Notes under the pieces: model-generated
What the model was told of the DNA's origin: nothing
Seen by the model: only the letters and a program-made list of their open reading frames with translations
Databases searched by the model: none
Shown: positions 25,876-35,658 of the stretch, in pieces
Layout of the letters: each line of letters opens with the position of its first letter
Position numbering within the stretch: position 1 is the first letter of the stretch
Source of the DNA: Butyricimonas faecalis
GTDB lineage: Bacteria > Bacteroidota > Bacteroidia > Bacteroidales > Marinifilaceae
Assembly: GCF_003991565.1 (NCBI RefSeq)
Contig: NZ_CP032819.1
Location: 2,232,001-2,296,000, forward strand
Direction of reading: 5' to 3'
DNA length: 64,000 nucleotides
Made by a program: the position numbers and the translations under genes

Positions 25876-27351
25876 TTAGAACCATGGGTTCGCATCAAAC
25901 CCCTTAGCCACCACGCATTTTCCCATTACGTTACGATATACCTTAACTTCTTTTGTTGTAAGGTCCACAAGAGCAAATGACCCTTTATTCTCATGACTGC
26001 TACTAGCATCATAAGTAGCGATAATCAAATGCGTTTCTTTTGAAGATACAGCCACGGCTACCGGTACTCCCAAGCCATCCGGCAAAGTCGTCAAATCTGC
26101 AAGTTGTGGCATCAAAACCGGAGAAGTATACACTTTGTTACCTACCACAAAATACCAATCTTGTCCAACCAGAATTCCCCGTGTATTAGCATCCGCTCCT
26201 GCCAAAGAGAGAGACTCGGATGCATTCAATATTCCTTGTTCTTTAATTTCTGGGGCTTCATCCTCTGCAGCCCTAAAATTAATATACCGCAGCGAAATCA
26301 AATTAATTTTCCCCGATTCTGCCAAGGCCAACGACAAAATATGAGCATCGGCATCCGTCCCCACAGACTGTGTAATGAGAGTCTGTCCATCGTAACTCGG
26401 CTGTCCATCGATCTCAACAACTCGATCCAGCGCATAACTATCAGATAACAACCCTTGTTCCGGATCGTTAATCTGATTCTTCAGTACATAATACTTCTTG
26501 CTCAGTTCGTCAAAAACAAACACGTAGCTATAATAAGAAGCCGGATGACTCCATTTATACTCCTTATCATGTTGTGCCGGACGATATAACAACCCCGAAT
26601 TATAGGAATAAATCTTCTCGTTCGAGATAAAATAAGGAGTACCCGTGGCCATCATCACGCCATCCGTCGGGTTATAAGAATCTCCCTCAAACATAAAACT
26701 GGAATTCGTGATCAACCCGGTTGGCATGAAAGCCCCGTTATCCGTAATAATTGTTGGAGTCTCTCCCTTGGCCGAGATTACATAAAACGTATAATAATAA
26801 TTTCCCAGGGAAGAAATATGTCCAAATTTTTCGATGATTGCCTTTGGCTCACTTCCCAAAGAATATCCCCCAATATTATTCACGTGAATACAATCTGTCG
26901 TACCCTCTTTTGCAGAAAAATAGGACAATATTGATTCCTTGTTTGCCCCTTCGCATAAGAAATAATATCCCCAAGAGAAAGGCGATGTCACAGAAATATT
27001 AAAAGAGTAGAAATATTTCATGTCATTCTTTGAATCCGTAACAATATAACGACAATCATGTTTACCCACGTTCAAACTACCAGGAATCGTGTATTCCAAA
27101 TCTCGAGTCGTGGCAATTTCCTCCCCCTCAATTGTCCAACTGTACACAAGTCCCTCCTCCGATAGAAGTAAAGAACGCTCGAATTCCGGCACTAATTTCA
27201 ATACCTCATAACTCTGCACAGTAGTATCCGCAGGAATTCCTTTAATTTTTAAATTATTGGCAGGGTCATAATCATAATTTCCTTTATCTTCCGAACAAGC
27301 GAAAAATATCGTTACCAACAAAAGTAGATATATAGTTATATTCTTTTTCAT
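25876..27351 (-). CDS. PKD-like family surface lipoprotein, SusCD locus 1
   Basis: About 491 aa with a lipoprotein signal ending in IFFACSEDKGNYDY, the usual start of PKD-like proteins linked to SusCD loci (CxEDKGxYDY). The first 120 residues form an immunoglobulin-like PKD domain (LVYSWTIEGEEIATTRDLEY), and the rest is beta-rich with repeated Trp/Tyr/Gly strands, suggesting a propeller. It is expected on the cell surface as an accessory ligand-binding protein. ATG at 27351 is chosen over a TTG nine bases earlier. Its counterpart in locus 2 is at 54400-55947. Confidence 0.8.
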   Translation of the reverse strand: MKKNITIYLLLLVTIFFACSEDKGNYDYDPANNLKIKGIPADTTVQSYEVLKLVPEFERSLLLSEEGLVYSWTIEGEEIATTRDLEYTIPGSLNVGKHDCRYIVTDSKNDMKYFYSFNISVTSPFSWGYYFLCEGANKESILSYFSAKEGTTDCIHVNNIGGYSLGSEPKAIIEKFGHISSLGNYYYTFYVISAKGETPTIITDNGAFMPTGLITNSSFMFEGDSYNPTDGVMMATGTPYFISNEKIYSYNSGLLYRPAQHDKEYKWSHPASYYSYVFVFDELSKKYYVLKNQINDPEQGLLSDSYALDRVVEIDGQPSYDGQTLITQSVGTDADAHILSLALAESGKINLISLRYINFRAAEDEAPEIKEQGILNASESLSLAGADANTRGILVGQDWYFVVGNKVYTSPVLMPQLADLTTLPDGLGVPVAVAVSSKETHLIIATYDASSSHENKGSFALVDLTTKEVKVYRNVMGKCVVAKGFDANPWF

Positions 27352-27369
27352 AATAAACAAGTTTTAGGA

Positions 27370-28155
27370 TTAAGGAAGAGTTATTCGGGGTTTAGAAGTA
27401 TCCCCGTCCGGATATACCTCGTTATCGATAAAATACTGTTTCAACTTACGGATAAACATAAACGTTGAAGGAGTCCAGTCGGAATTCACATAATAAGGCA
27501 TCTGCCCCCAGTATAACTGCTTACCGGTATCCGGACCATATTTCTCCAAATTCGGATCAGCACCCAAATAATAAATTTCCTGCCACTTGGCGTACTTCTC
27601 ACGAGAAAATTCGCCAAAATATCTTTCCCACTTAGTCCACCAAGTTGGGGGTTGCAGAATATCAGTGAAAGATATTTTAGCTTTCAACAACTCTGTAGCT
27701 CCTAGTGCAAAATGTTCATTCTGTTCTAAACGAAAGGTGATTGTTCTCCACTCTTTTTTCAGGACATCGGTACGTTTCACAGTCACTCGCAAGGTATCAA
27801 TCAATTCTCCTGCTGAAATTTTTCCTTTGGATAAAACCGTTTCATCCCAATCATTTTTAGTAGCGGTTCCTGATTCAACAACCACTTTAAAACTCCGGTC
27901 TTGATCGGTCATCAAACCAACAGAATTTACCGGAACTTTAAACGTGTATTCCGTCACCGACGGGTCATCCATGGCAAAAGAGTACATCAAGCTATCCTCT
28001 CGAACAGTTGTCTTTCTCCCGTATTGATCCAAAATGAATGGCATATCGAAATAAATATAATTAGTTGAATTATCAAACTCATCTATTACCTTATCACAAG
28101 ACACGGCGATCATGCCCGCAATAGCCATGATCATATATAATATTATCTTTTTCAT
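27370..28155 (-). CDS. DUF4843 lipoprotein, SusCD locus 1
   Basis: A 261-aa lipoprotein (signal ending AVSCDKVID) with an early NYIYFD strand, the typical DUF4843 beginning, and a body of beta strands ending in a helix near WWTKWERYFGEFSREKY. DUF4843 proteins are nearly always encoded just after SusD in Bacteroidetes. Their role is not established; a beta-sandwich binding module at the surface is likely. The spacers to SusD (20 bases) and the PKD-like gene are very short, so it is one operon. Confidence 0.85.
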   Translation of the reverse strand: MKKIILYMIMAIAGMIAVSCDKVIDEFDNSTNYIYFDMPFILDQYGRKTTVREDSLMYSFAMDDPSVTEYTFKVPVNSVGLMTDQDRSFKVVVESGTATKNDWDETVLSKGKISAGELIDTLRVTVKRTDVLKKEWRTITFRLEQNEHFALGATELLKAKISFTDILQPPTWWTKWERYFGEFSREKYAKWQEIYYLGADPNLEKYGPDTGKQLYWGQMPYYVNSDWTPSTFMFIRKLKQYFIDNEVYPDGDTSKPRITLP

Positions 28156-28175
28156 AGTATAATTCGCTTATTAGA

Positions 28176-29678
28176 TTACTTGTCTCCTTTGGGGTTCGTG
28201 TTGGGAGAATATTCATATTCTTCATCCGGAATGGGGAACACATATTTGTCTTCCGTCGGGGCAATGATTACCCCTTGACGCACGTAGAAATCCTGATACA
28301 ATCTCTTGTAAATAGGCCACATCCGACCTTCCCCGATAAAATCTTTTCGCATCTCCCGCATCAAGTATTCCAACAATTCCTCATTTCCGTATGGACCTGC
28401 CAATTTAGCCAGATTTCGGGAATCCCGTACCTCATTCAGATACTCCAAGGCTTTTTCGTTATCCAAACCAATCGATGTTTCACAGGCAACATAGTACACT
28501 TCTGATAATTTCAAGATAGCCACTTCCGGATAATAAGGCAAATATATCGTACCGGGATGCGGAGTCTCGTAAAGCTTCTGAAAATTATAATAATCTGCAC
28601 CAGAAGAAGGTCTTTGGAACCAAACACGCAAACGATTATCCGTACCCGCCCCATCCGGTGCCCTCCCGTAAAGTTCATTCAAGTATATATTATACTGGTT
28701 GGGAGTGATACAGAAATTCGACTCTGCACTCCCTTTGTCCATCCCGAAAGTATCACGAGCCACTTCCCATAGGTCATTCTTGTAGAATCCCAACAACATC
28801 TCCTCGCCCATATTAATATCATATAGTTTATCCGTCTTATCTGTCAAAATAAATAACTCGGTGGATTTACACTCGTCGATCAGGTTCACAGCCCACTGCC
28901 GAGCCTCCGCTTTATTCATCAATGCCAATTCCACCCGCATCAACAATCCTTTCACAGCATATAGGTTCATTCGATCGCCTCTTCTTTCCAACACAGCGTG
29001 ATAATCAAGCATGGAACTATTCCCGTTCCCATAACGTTTGTTCTCAACGATCGGATCATTTTTCAACAATTCCGCTGCCTTTATCAAATCCTCCTTAGCC
29101 TTTGTCAACACAGAACGCATAGATTCAAACTCCTGTGCCTTCACATTATACTCCGTGCGATAAGCAATACATTTCTTATCCAAATCGGCCTCTGAGTGAA
29201 TCACCGGACCATACATGGACGCCAATTCCATATGGATAAAAGCTCTCAAAGCATATGTTTCTCCCTCTATCAATTCAGAATACTTGATCTTGTCTCTGTT
29301 CCCTTCCAAAGATTCCAAAATGTAGTTAGCCTGCGTGACTCCCTGATACATCATGGACCAAATCGCCTTGAAACGAGTTTTTGAAGTAGCATCCTCATAG
29401 TCAAACAGCGATTGTTTATAGTAGGGATTCTTCGTCTTCGTGGACAAATCCCAATATTGAGCCAACACGTCCATCATCCCGAATGACAATTCCATCCCGT
29501 AAAGCGTCTTCGAAGTCAACTTATAATAAATGCCATCTAAGGCTGAATTATATCCCTTTTCGTCCATAAGTAAATCTTCGCCCTGCACTTGTCCCTGCGG
29601 GACTACGTCTAGCCAATCGTTACATGACGAGCACGACAACAGTGCGATCAACACAATAATTACATATTTTAATTTCAT
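28176..29678 (-). CDS. SusD/RagB-family nutrient-binding lipoprotein, SusCD locus 1
   Basis: A 500-aa lipoprotein with signal ending LLSCSSCNDWLDVVPQGQ, the common SusD start. Helical TPR-like segments follow (ALRAFIHMELASMYGPV, then VKGLLMRVELALMNKAEA), and the C-terminal part has the family pattern EVRDSRNLAKL and RKDFIGEGRMWPIYKR. SusD forms the lid over the SusC barrel and captures ligand at the cell surface. Ligand is not predictable from sequence alone. Confidence 0.92.
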   Translation of the reverse strand: MKLKYVIIVLIALLSCSSCNDWLDVVPQGQVQGEDLLMDEKGYNSALDGIYYKLTSKTLYGMELSFGMMDVLAQYWDLSTKTKNPYYKQSLFDYEDATSKTRFKAIWSMMYQGVTQANYILESLEGNRDKIKYSELIEGETYALRAFIHMELASMYGPVIHSEADLDKKCIAYRTEYNVKAQEFESMRSVLTKAKEDLIKAAELLKNDPIVENKRYGNGNSSMLDYHAVLERRGDRMNLYAVKGLLMRVELALMNKAEARQWAVNLIDECKSTELFILTDKTDKLYDINMGEEMLLGFYKNDLWEVARDTFGMDKGSAESNFCITPNQYNIYLNELYGRAPDGAGTDNRLRVWFQRPSSGADYYNFQKLYETPHPGTIYLPYYPEVAILKLSEVYYVACETSIGLDNEKALEYLNEVRDSRNLAKLAGPYGNEELLEYLMREMRKDFIGEGRMWPIYKRLYQDFYVRQGVIIAPTEDKYVFPIPDEEYEYSPNTNPKGDK

Positions 29679-29695
29679 AACTTGATTCTTTTTAA

Positions 29696-32600
29696 TTAAA
29701 AACTGACATTTAATCCGAACACAAAACTACGTTGAAAAGGATAATCAATCCCCCGTTCATTTTTCACGGATGAAGCTCGGAACACATCATTCATATAAAA
29801 ACTTAATCTTAATGTATTCATTCCAAACCTACTAATCCACACCTTATTCACCTCATAGGACAGAGAGAGCGTTGACAATTGTACAGTGTTATCCTTTTGC
29901 ACAAAACGACTGGAAATATAAGTTGTCTTGTAATCCTTTATATTCTTATAAAGAGCATGTTGTCCCGATTCTTTCCACCGATCCTTCAACACCCGACGAT
30001 CAGCATTCTTCGCAGGATCGGCACCTTCAACCCGTTGAGCCAAGGTTGCATTATAATAATCCGCTCCCAAATTATATTTAAATACCAAGTTCAAATTCCA
30101 CCCTCTCCAATACAAATTAGTACCGAAGTTTCCGAAGACCTTGGGTTCTGTATCCCCACAAATCACCTTATCCTCCGCATCCCACGTATAAGTCAATTCT
30201 CCGTTTTTTTTCACGAATAGCTCCTTGCCGGTAGTCGGATCTATTCCCAGAGAACGTACAGCTTTAATTGCACTCATTGATTCCCCTTCTTCGTAAACCG
30301 CTCCCGGGACCTGGGCATTTCTATTATTCTCATCATTTACCGTTTTCAAGGCAGTAGAAATTTTTCCGATCTTATTCTTATTATTGGCAACCTGAAGCAT
30401 CACCGACCATTCAAATTCCTTTTCCATATCACGAATAATCACGGCATTCAAGTTTACCTCTAGCCCTTTATTCTGAATTTCCCCCAGGTTCGCCGTATAC
30501 TTATCTGATGGGAAGCCCAGAGAAGGAGCCACAGTAATCGTGGTTAACAATCCCTGTGTCTTTTTCAGATAATAGTTGAACTGCACACGAATACGGTCTT
30601 TCGCATAACCAAAATCCACTCCGAAATTCGATTGGTACTGGTTTTGCCATTCCAGATTCGGATTTCCATACCCCATTAGCTCTGCCGTAACGGAAGAATT
30701 ATACAACCGATCCGTGTTGAACTGAAACATGGTTTGGGCTTGATAAGCTGAAAACTCTTGGTTACCCGTTACACCATATGAATAACGCAATTTCAACATA
30801 CTCACCTTTGTTGTTTTAAAGAATTTCTCGTTATGCACGTTCCACCCGGCTCCTACGGACCAGAAAGGTGCAAAACGTTTATCCACGCCAAACTTGGAAG
30901 AGCCGTCAATACGCACAGATACATCCGCAAAATAACGATCGTCAAAAATATAGTTACCGTTAGCAAAGAAACCAATGGAACGGGACTTGCTTTCGTTGCT
31001 AGTAGCTCTTGAATTCTCCTTGAACTGGATAGCAAAAGCCGGATCCGAATAACGATCGTCAGGAAATCCGGTTACCGTGAAACCGTGTGAATTGCTATCA
31101 TCCTGTTTCACCTCACACCCGATACCTGCATAAAGAATATGCTTCTCTCCAAACAAAGTATTATAATTCAACGTAATATTTCCGTTATAACCTAAGCTAC
31201 TCCCGTCCGTCATGGACAAATATCCGCGTTTCGAAATCGGAAGATATTCCTGCATTCGAATTTCAGAATTATAAACGGTATTCAGAAACTCTGCAGAGAA
31301 TGGAGACTTGTAGTTCTCACCACTAGATTCACCTTTCACGATAGAGATTTGTCCTTTCAGACGCAATCCATCATGGATAAACCAGTCCACGCTTAATTGT
31401 TCCGTGAATTCCTGCATCTTCGAAAAACTGCGATTAGGCAAGAAGGCATCGTATAGAGGATTCGTCGTCCCGTCGCTCAACTTGGCAATCAACTCCCCGT
31501 TTTCATCATATATCCGTTCGTAGGGATTCAACGTAGCATACGTGGAAAAGCTGCCATAAGGAGAATCATAAGCATTCGTGTGAGCATAGGACATATAATT
31601 CCGGATCGTCACTTTATCCTTTATCCGGTAAATTAAAGTAAACCCCAACCCCAAACGGTCACGTCCAGACTCCTTCATCACCCCTTTATTCTGATTATAC
31701 GAGGCATCGATGCCATAACGCACGTTATCTGCCCCACCTTCCACAAATATGGAATGAGCATGAGAGAACGAGGACTCTACCGGTTGAGATAACCAGTAAG
31801 TGTTTACTCCTTCTACAATATTTTTATATTTCGTGTAATATTGCTCATCCAATTTCGCCTGTTCCCGACGATTATTCTCCTCGTAACCGACACTTCCCTC
31901 GTACTCGTACAACCCCGCTTCTTTCTCGTACTGCAATTTTTCCCTGGCATTCATCAAATCATAATCCGTCAGGTCTATCACCCCAATGGTCGGTTTGAAA
32001 TCGTAAGTCACGCGTAACTTCCCCGCTTGGGGAGCTGTTGTCTCTATTACGATCACCCCGTTTGATGCCCGGGAACCGTAAAGGATCGTGGCTGAGGCAT
32101 CCTTCAGCAAGGTAATACTTTCGATACGATTAACATCCATGTCGAAAACTTTTTGGGCAGATACTTCAAAACCGTCCAAAATAAAAATAGGGGCTGTCGA
32201 CCCGTTCTGAAAAGACCCTTTGCCACGAATAGTAAAGTCGGGTAACACGTTCGGGTTAGACCCATCCAAATTATTCTCGTTGATCTTAAATCCTGCATCA
32301 ATAGCCGAAATCGTAGTGAAAATATTACCCGTTGACACTTTAGCTAATTCTTGTTTTGTGATCATGGTTGTAGTCCCTGCAAAACCACTTTTCTTACGGG
32401 TTAGCAATCCGGTCACGACCACTTCGTCAACCTCCATCACCTCTTCTTTCATAACTACAGTCCAATCGCCCTTCGGCATATTACGGTAAAGAATAGTTTG
32501 CGGGATCATTCCTACGAACGAGAAAAGGAATTCCGCATTCGGTGATTCCGGTATTGTTAAAGAAAACCTTCCACCTTCGTCCGTTGTCACCCCGATCGTA

Positions 32601-33070
32601 GTTCCCTTCAATAGGACAGTAACACCCGGCAATGTTGTCCCCTTTATATCCTTGACAACCCCTTTTACCGTCACACTCTTTTGCACCGAATCTCTTGTCG
32701 TGACAACCATCGGGTAAATAACAATCACATCCTTCTCCAAGCGATAGGTCAAATTTGTTCCCCTCAACACCTCATTCATCACGTCCCGAATAGGTGTGTT
32801 AGCAAATTTGACGCTTTTGGTCCCCACGGATCTCAACTCCTCATGATTAAACAAGAATTTATACCCCGAAATATTCCTCACATGTTTAATTATCTCCTCT
32901 ACCCTCATATTTTCCGCAGAAAAACTAACACTCCCTTCTTGACTATACGCAGCCGAGAAGGCGGGTATCGAAAAGACAAAAATCAGTAAAATCATCAATT
33001 TCATGGGCAAACATCGATTTAAATGTATCCGCAGTCCAAGCAATGGATACAACACATTGTTTTTTTTCAT
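29696..33070 (-). CDS. SusC/RagA-family TonB-dependent transporter with STN domain, locus 1
   Basis: The 1124-aa product has a signal region (residues 20-43), an STN secretin/TonB N-terminal domain (FSAENMRVEEIIKHVRNISG), a CarboxypepD_reg-like domain (GVVKDIKGTTLPGVTVLLKG), the plug with FILDGFEV and LLKDASATILYGSRASNG, and a 22-strand barrel ending in FGLNVSF. The STN domain signals through the FecR/sigma pair encoded upstream when ligand binds. About 50 hydrophobic codons precede the mature part, unusually long for a signal peptide, so a later start is possible. Confidence 0.94.
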   Translation of the reverse strand: MKKNNVLYPLLGLRIHLNRCLPMKLMILLIFVFSIPAFSAAYSQEGSVSFSAENMRVEEIIKHVRNISGYKFLFNHEELRSVGTKSVKFANTPIRDVMNEVLRGTNLTYRLEKDVIVIYPMVVTTRDSVQKSVTVKGVVKDIKGTTLPGVTVLLKGTTIGVTTDEGGRFSLTIPESPNAEFLFSFVGMIPQTILYRNMPKGDWTVVMKEEVMEVDEVVVTGLLTRKKSGFAGTTTMITKQELAKVSTGNIFTTISAIDAGFKINENNLDGSNPNVLPDFTIRGKGSFQNGSTAPIFILDGFEVSAQKVFDMDVNRIESITLLKDASATILYGSRASNGVIVIETTAPQAGKLRVTYDFKPTIGVIDLTDYDLMNAREKLQYEKEAGLYEYEGSVGYEENNRREQAKLDEQYYTKYKNIVEGVNTYWLSQPVESSFSHAHSIFVEGGADNVRYGIDASYNQNKGVMKESGRDRLGLGFTLIYRIKDKVTIRNYMSYAHTNAYDSPYGSFSTYATLNPYERIYDENGELIAKLSDGTTNPLYDAFLPNRSFSKMQEFTEQLSVDWFIHDGLRLKGQISIVKGESSGENYKSPFSAEFLNTVYNSEIRMQEYLPISKRGYLSMTDGSSLGYNGNITLNYNTLFGEKHILYAGIGCEVKQDDSNSHGFTVTGFPDDRYSDPAFAIQFKENSRATSNESKSRSIGFFANGNYIFDDRYFADVSVRIDGSSKFGVDKRFAPFWSVGAGWNVHNEKFFKTTKVSMLKLRYSYGVTGNQEFSAYQAQTMFQFNTDRLYNSSVTAELMGYGNPNLEWQNQYQSNFGVDFGYAKDRIRVQFNYYLKKTQGLLTTITVAPSLGFPSDKYTANLGEIQNKGLEVNLNAVIIRDMEKEFEWSVMLQVANNKNKIGKISTALKTVNDENNRNAQVPGAVYEEGESMSAIKAVRSLGIDPTTGKELFVKKNGELTYTWDAEDKVICGDTEPKVFGNFGTNLYWRGWNLNLVFKYNLGADYYNATLAQRVEGADPAKNADRRVLKDRWKESGQHALYKNIKDYKTTYISSRFVQKDNTVQLSTLSLSYEVNKVWISRFGMNTLRLSFYMNDVFRASSVKNERGIDYPFQRSFVFGLNVSF

Positions 33071-33098
33071 AACTTTGTATTAATTAAATATGATTATT

Positions 33099-33139
33099 CT
33101 TGACCGGTAGAGAAATGGCTGTTTCTTCTCCGGTCTTTT
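33099..33139. other. Hairpin between fecR and susC of locus 1
   Basis: GACCGGTAGAGAAA and TTTCTTCTCCGGTC form an imperfect stem in the spacer, followed on the plus strand by a T run. Locus 2 has hairpins at the same position (61640-61720). It may be an mRNA-processing or stability element for the large susC transcript. Confidence 0.5.
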
Positions 33140-34306
33140 TTATTTGTGTTTCACGATAATATTCCTTTCATTTACTATAAATTCAACATTCGTCGTTAAC
33201 CCGATTAACTTCAACACCTCCATAAAATCTTCATACCGTCCTAGATCCCCTGTAAAATGTAGATCCTTGATGGATGCATTTTGGTAAAATATATCCACAT
33301 TATACCATCGGGACAATCGATTCAATATGGTTTCCAAGCGTTCTTCCTCAAAAATAAATGTTCCATTTCTCCAAGAGCAATATGCTTCTGCATTCACCTT
33401 GTGTTTAATCACTACTCCAGTTGCCACCATCACGTCTACCTGATCACCGGGAATCAATCGATACTCCTTCTCTCCGACCCAAAGTCCCACGCTTCCGGTT
33501 TCCAGCGTTGTTATCATATTGGCATCTTCCCGATAAGCACTCACGTTAAATGAAGTTCCATATACTCGAACGGCATTCTCTCCCACTCGGACAACAAAAG
33601 GTATAGTCGAATCACGAGCGACTTGAAAATATGCTTCCCCATCAAGCTCTATCACTCTCTCCGAACCCACGAAACAAGTCGGGTAAACCAAGCGTGTTTG
33701 AGAATTCAACCACACCCGGGTTCCATCACTCAATTCCAACACGTATTCGCCGCCCCTAGGTACTTCCATCGTGTTATACTCCACCTTACTTGGGGATTTC
33801 TCATTCCTTTTTACATAAACCACCCGCCCTTTATCCCTCCGGATAAAAGAATTTCCTGCATCAATCATGACTTCATCCTTTTGCATTTTATCAAGCAATA
33901 ACTCCCGCCCATCAGACAAAGTCAATTTTGCCCGGCTCTCTCCCGGCATCAACAGCGTATTAACAGCAACCTGTTCTTCCGATTTCGTCCCTCGATTCCA
34001 ATAAACAACAGTTCCCAGTATGATCAAAGGAATTACCATGGCTGCCACTTGTATCCAGCGACGACGGATCGAAATTCTCTTTCTCTTCTCCACGTGTCTG
34101 TCAAAGTCACGAATCATGGCCTCCACATCCACCCGAAACTCACACTCTTCCCCCAAATTCCATAATTTCCCCAATCGTTCGAAATATTTCCGATGTCGTA
34201 TGCTCGCATCCCACCAAGCCTGAAACTCCTGTTCCTCCTCGCTTGAAAGAGTTCCCCGAAGTTTTCCGATAAGTATACTCCATTCAATAAAATTATCTTC
34301 ATGCAT
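33140..34306 (-). CDS. FecR-type anti-sigma factor, SusCD locus 1
   Basis: A 388-aa inner-membrane protein. The N-terminal cytoplasmic part binds the sigma factor; a single membrane helix (VAAMVIPLIILGTVVYW) lies near residue 95; the periplasmic part has the FecR domain (MEVPRGGEYVLELSDGTRVW and GEAYFQVARD) and a C-terminal STN-like DUF4974 part (LNRLSRWYNVDIFYQN). It relays the SusC state to the sigma factor encoded just upstream. Confidence 0.93.
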   Translation of the reverse strand: MHEDNFIEWSILIGKLRGTLSSEEEQEFQAWWDASIRHRKYFERLGKLWNLGEECEFRVDVEAMIRDFDRHVEKRKRISIRRRWIQVAAMVIPLIILGTVVYWNRGTKSEEQVAVNTLLMPGESRAKLTLSDGRELLLDKMQKDEVMIDAGNSFIRRDKGRVVYVKRNEKSPSKVEYNTMEVPRGGEYVLELSDGTRVWLNSQTRLVYPTCFVGSERVIELDGEAYFQVARDSTIPFVVRVGENAVRVYGTSFNVSAYREDANMITTLETGSVGLWVGEKEYRLIPGDQVDVMVATGVVIKHKVNAEAYCSWRNGTFIFEEERLETILNRLSRWYNVDIFYQNASIKDLHFTGDLGRYEDFMEVLKLIGLTTNVEFIVNERNIIVKHK

Positions 34307-34420
34307 ACTCGATTCATTTTACCACAAGTACACACGGAGATTCAAAACGGGGACAATGTTTTAAAATATTTTCAAAGAAAAGTTCTACATCTCAAGAATT
34401 CGTCTTTAAGGAGAAGATCA

Positions 34421-34978
34421 TCACACAGAAAAAAGAATAAATGACAGATGCTCTCTCAAATACTTTAACGAACGTTTCAAATGAGTTTTTACCGTAGATT
34501 CCGCCACATCCATCTCCAAGGCTATGTCTTTCACCTTTTTCCCTTCTACAATATGCTCCAACAACACAAATCTACCTTTGTCCGGTAGTTCTTGTAATAC
34601 CAATTTCAATCGGGCTCGAATATCATCATCCACTCCTTCATCATCCACCCCTGAAAACAACATTGCCTCTACAATTTTGTCTCCATGACTATCCTTAATT
34701 TTAATCGATCGCAAATAATTCAGACAATTATTCTTCACGATTATCAATAGATAAAGAAAAATGTTCTTGTTCTCGTCATACTGGGAAAGATTCTCCCATA
34801 GCGAGAAAAAAGCATTCTGCACCAAATCCGCAGCCTCCTCGACATCGCAGGTATAACGCATAGCGTAACGAACATAACGCTCAAAGTAACAACGATAAAG
34901 TGTGTGAAAAGCTTCATGATCACCTTTCTTTACACGACATCCTATTTCCTTTAGCTCCTGTTCGTTTAATATTCCCAT
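34421..34978 (-). CDS. ECF sigma factor, SusCD locus 1
   Basis: About 185 aa from ATG 34978; the TTG at 34993 is less likely. Region 2 shows EEAADLVQNAFFSLWENL and region 4 shows LPDKGRFVLLEHIVEG with MDVAESTVKTHLKRSLKYL. It belongs to the FecI-like group that is held by FecR and released when the cognate SusC binds ligand, and should drive the 25.9-33.1 kb operon. Confidence 0.92.
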   Translation of the reverse strand: MGILNEQELKEIGCRVKKGDHEAFHTLYRCYFERYVRYAMRYTCDVEEAADLVQNAFFSLWENLSQYDENKNIFLYLLIIVKNNCLNYLRSIKIKDSHGDKIVEAMLFSGVDDEGVDDDIRARLKLVLQELPDKGRFVLLEHIVEGKKVKDIALEMDVAESTVKTHLKRSLKYLREHLSFILFSV

Positions 34979-35121
34979 ACAACCCACTTTCAACTATTAA
35001 CAATTATAAATGTACGAAAATACTTATTTATTGAAATAAAACAATAAACAACAGCAACTTTTATAATCATAACTTTTAGATACCACCACGGCGAAAAGTT
35101 GACACAATTCAATTAAAATAC

Positions 35122-35160
35122 AAATGGTAACTCGAATACTTAAAATCCGAGTTACCATTT
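35122..35160. terminator. Hairpin terminator after the rib operon
   Basis: AAATGGTAACTCG and CGAGTTACCATTT form a perfect 13-bp stem, 26 bases beyond the ribH stop and also upstream of locus 1. Flanking A/T runs make it usable in both directions. Confidence 0.75.
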
Positions 35161-35185
35161 ATACCATTTTACAGATAGCGTCAAA

Positions 35186-35647
35186 CTAAATCTGCTTCAA
35201 CAAATTTATCATCTCGATAGCCGTTGTTACCGCCTCAAAACCTTTGTTTCCGGCTTTTGTCCCGGCTCTTTCAACAGCTTGTTCGATCGTGTCGGTAGTC
35301 AAAACGCCGAAGATTATCGGGGTTCCCGTTTGCAACCCGACATTAGCAATTCCTTTGGTTGCCTCGTTAGCTACCATATCAAAGTGAGGTGTTGCCCCGC
35401 GAATCACGGCACCCAAGCAAACAATAGCATCGTACTTCTTCGTCTCTGCCATTTTCTTAGCCACTAACGGAATTTCAAAAGCGCCCGGCACCCAAGCTAA
35501 ATCAATATTTGCCTCATCACCACCATGACGTTTGAAAGCATCTAACGCTCCACCTAACAATTTACTCGTGATAAACTCATTAAAACGTCCTGCAACGATA
35601 CCAATTCGTTGACCTTCTGCCAGTAATTTCCCTTCCAGTAAATTCAT
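35186..35647 (-). CDS. ribH: 6,7-dimethyl-8-ribityllumazine synthase
   Basis: A 153-aa enzyme that condenses 5-amino-6-ribitylaminouracil with dihydroxybutanone phosphate, the step before riboflavin. Conserved segments are [13 protein letters not shown], the substrate-binding WVPGAFEIP, and [14 protein letters not shown]. It is the last gene of the rib operon, 11 bases after ribBA. Length equals the family norm for capsid-forming lumazine synthases. Confidence 0.96.
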   Translation of the reverse strand: MNLLEGKLLAEGQRIGIVAGRFNEFITSKLLGGALDAFKRHGGDEANIDLAWVPGAFEIPLVAKKMAETKKYDAIVCLGAVIRGATPHFDMVANEATKGIANVGLQTGTPIIFGVLTTDTIEQAVERAGTKAGNKGFEAVTTAIEMINLLKQI

Positions 35648-35658
35648 AGTTTCTATAT

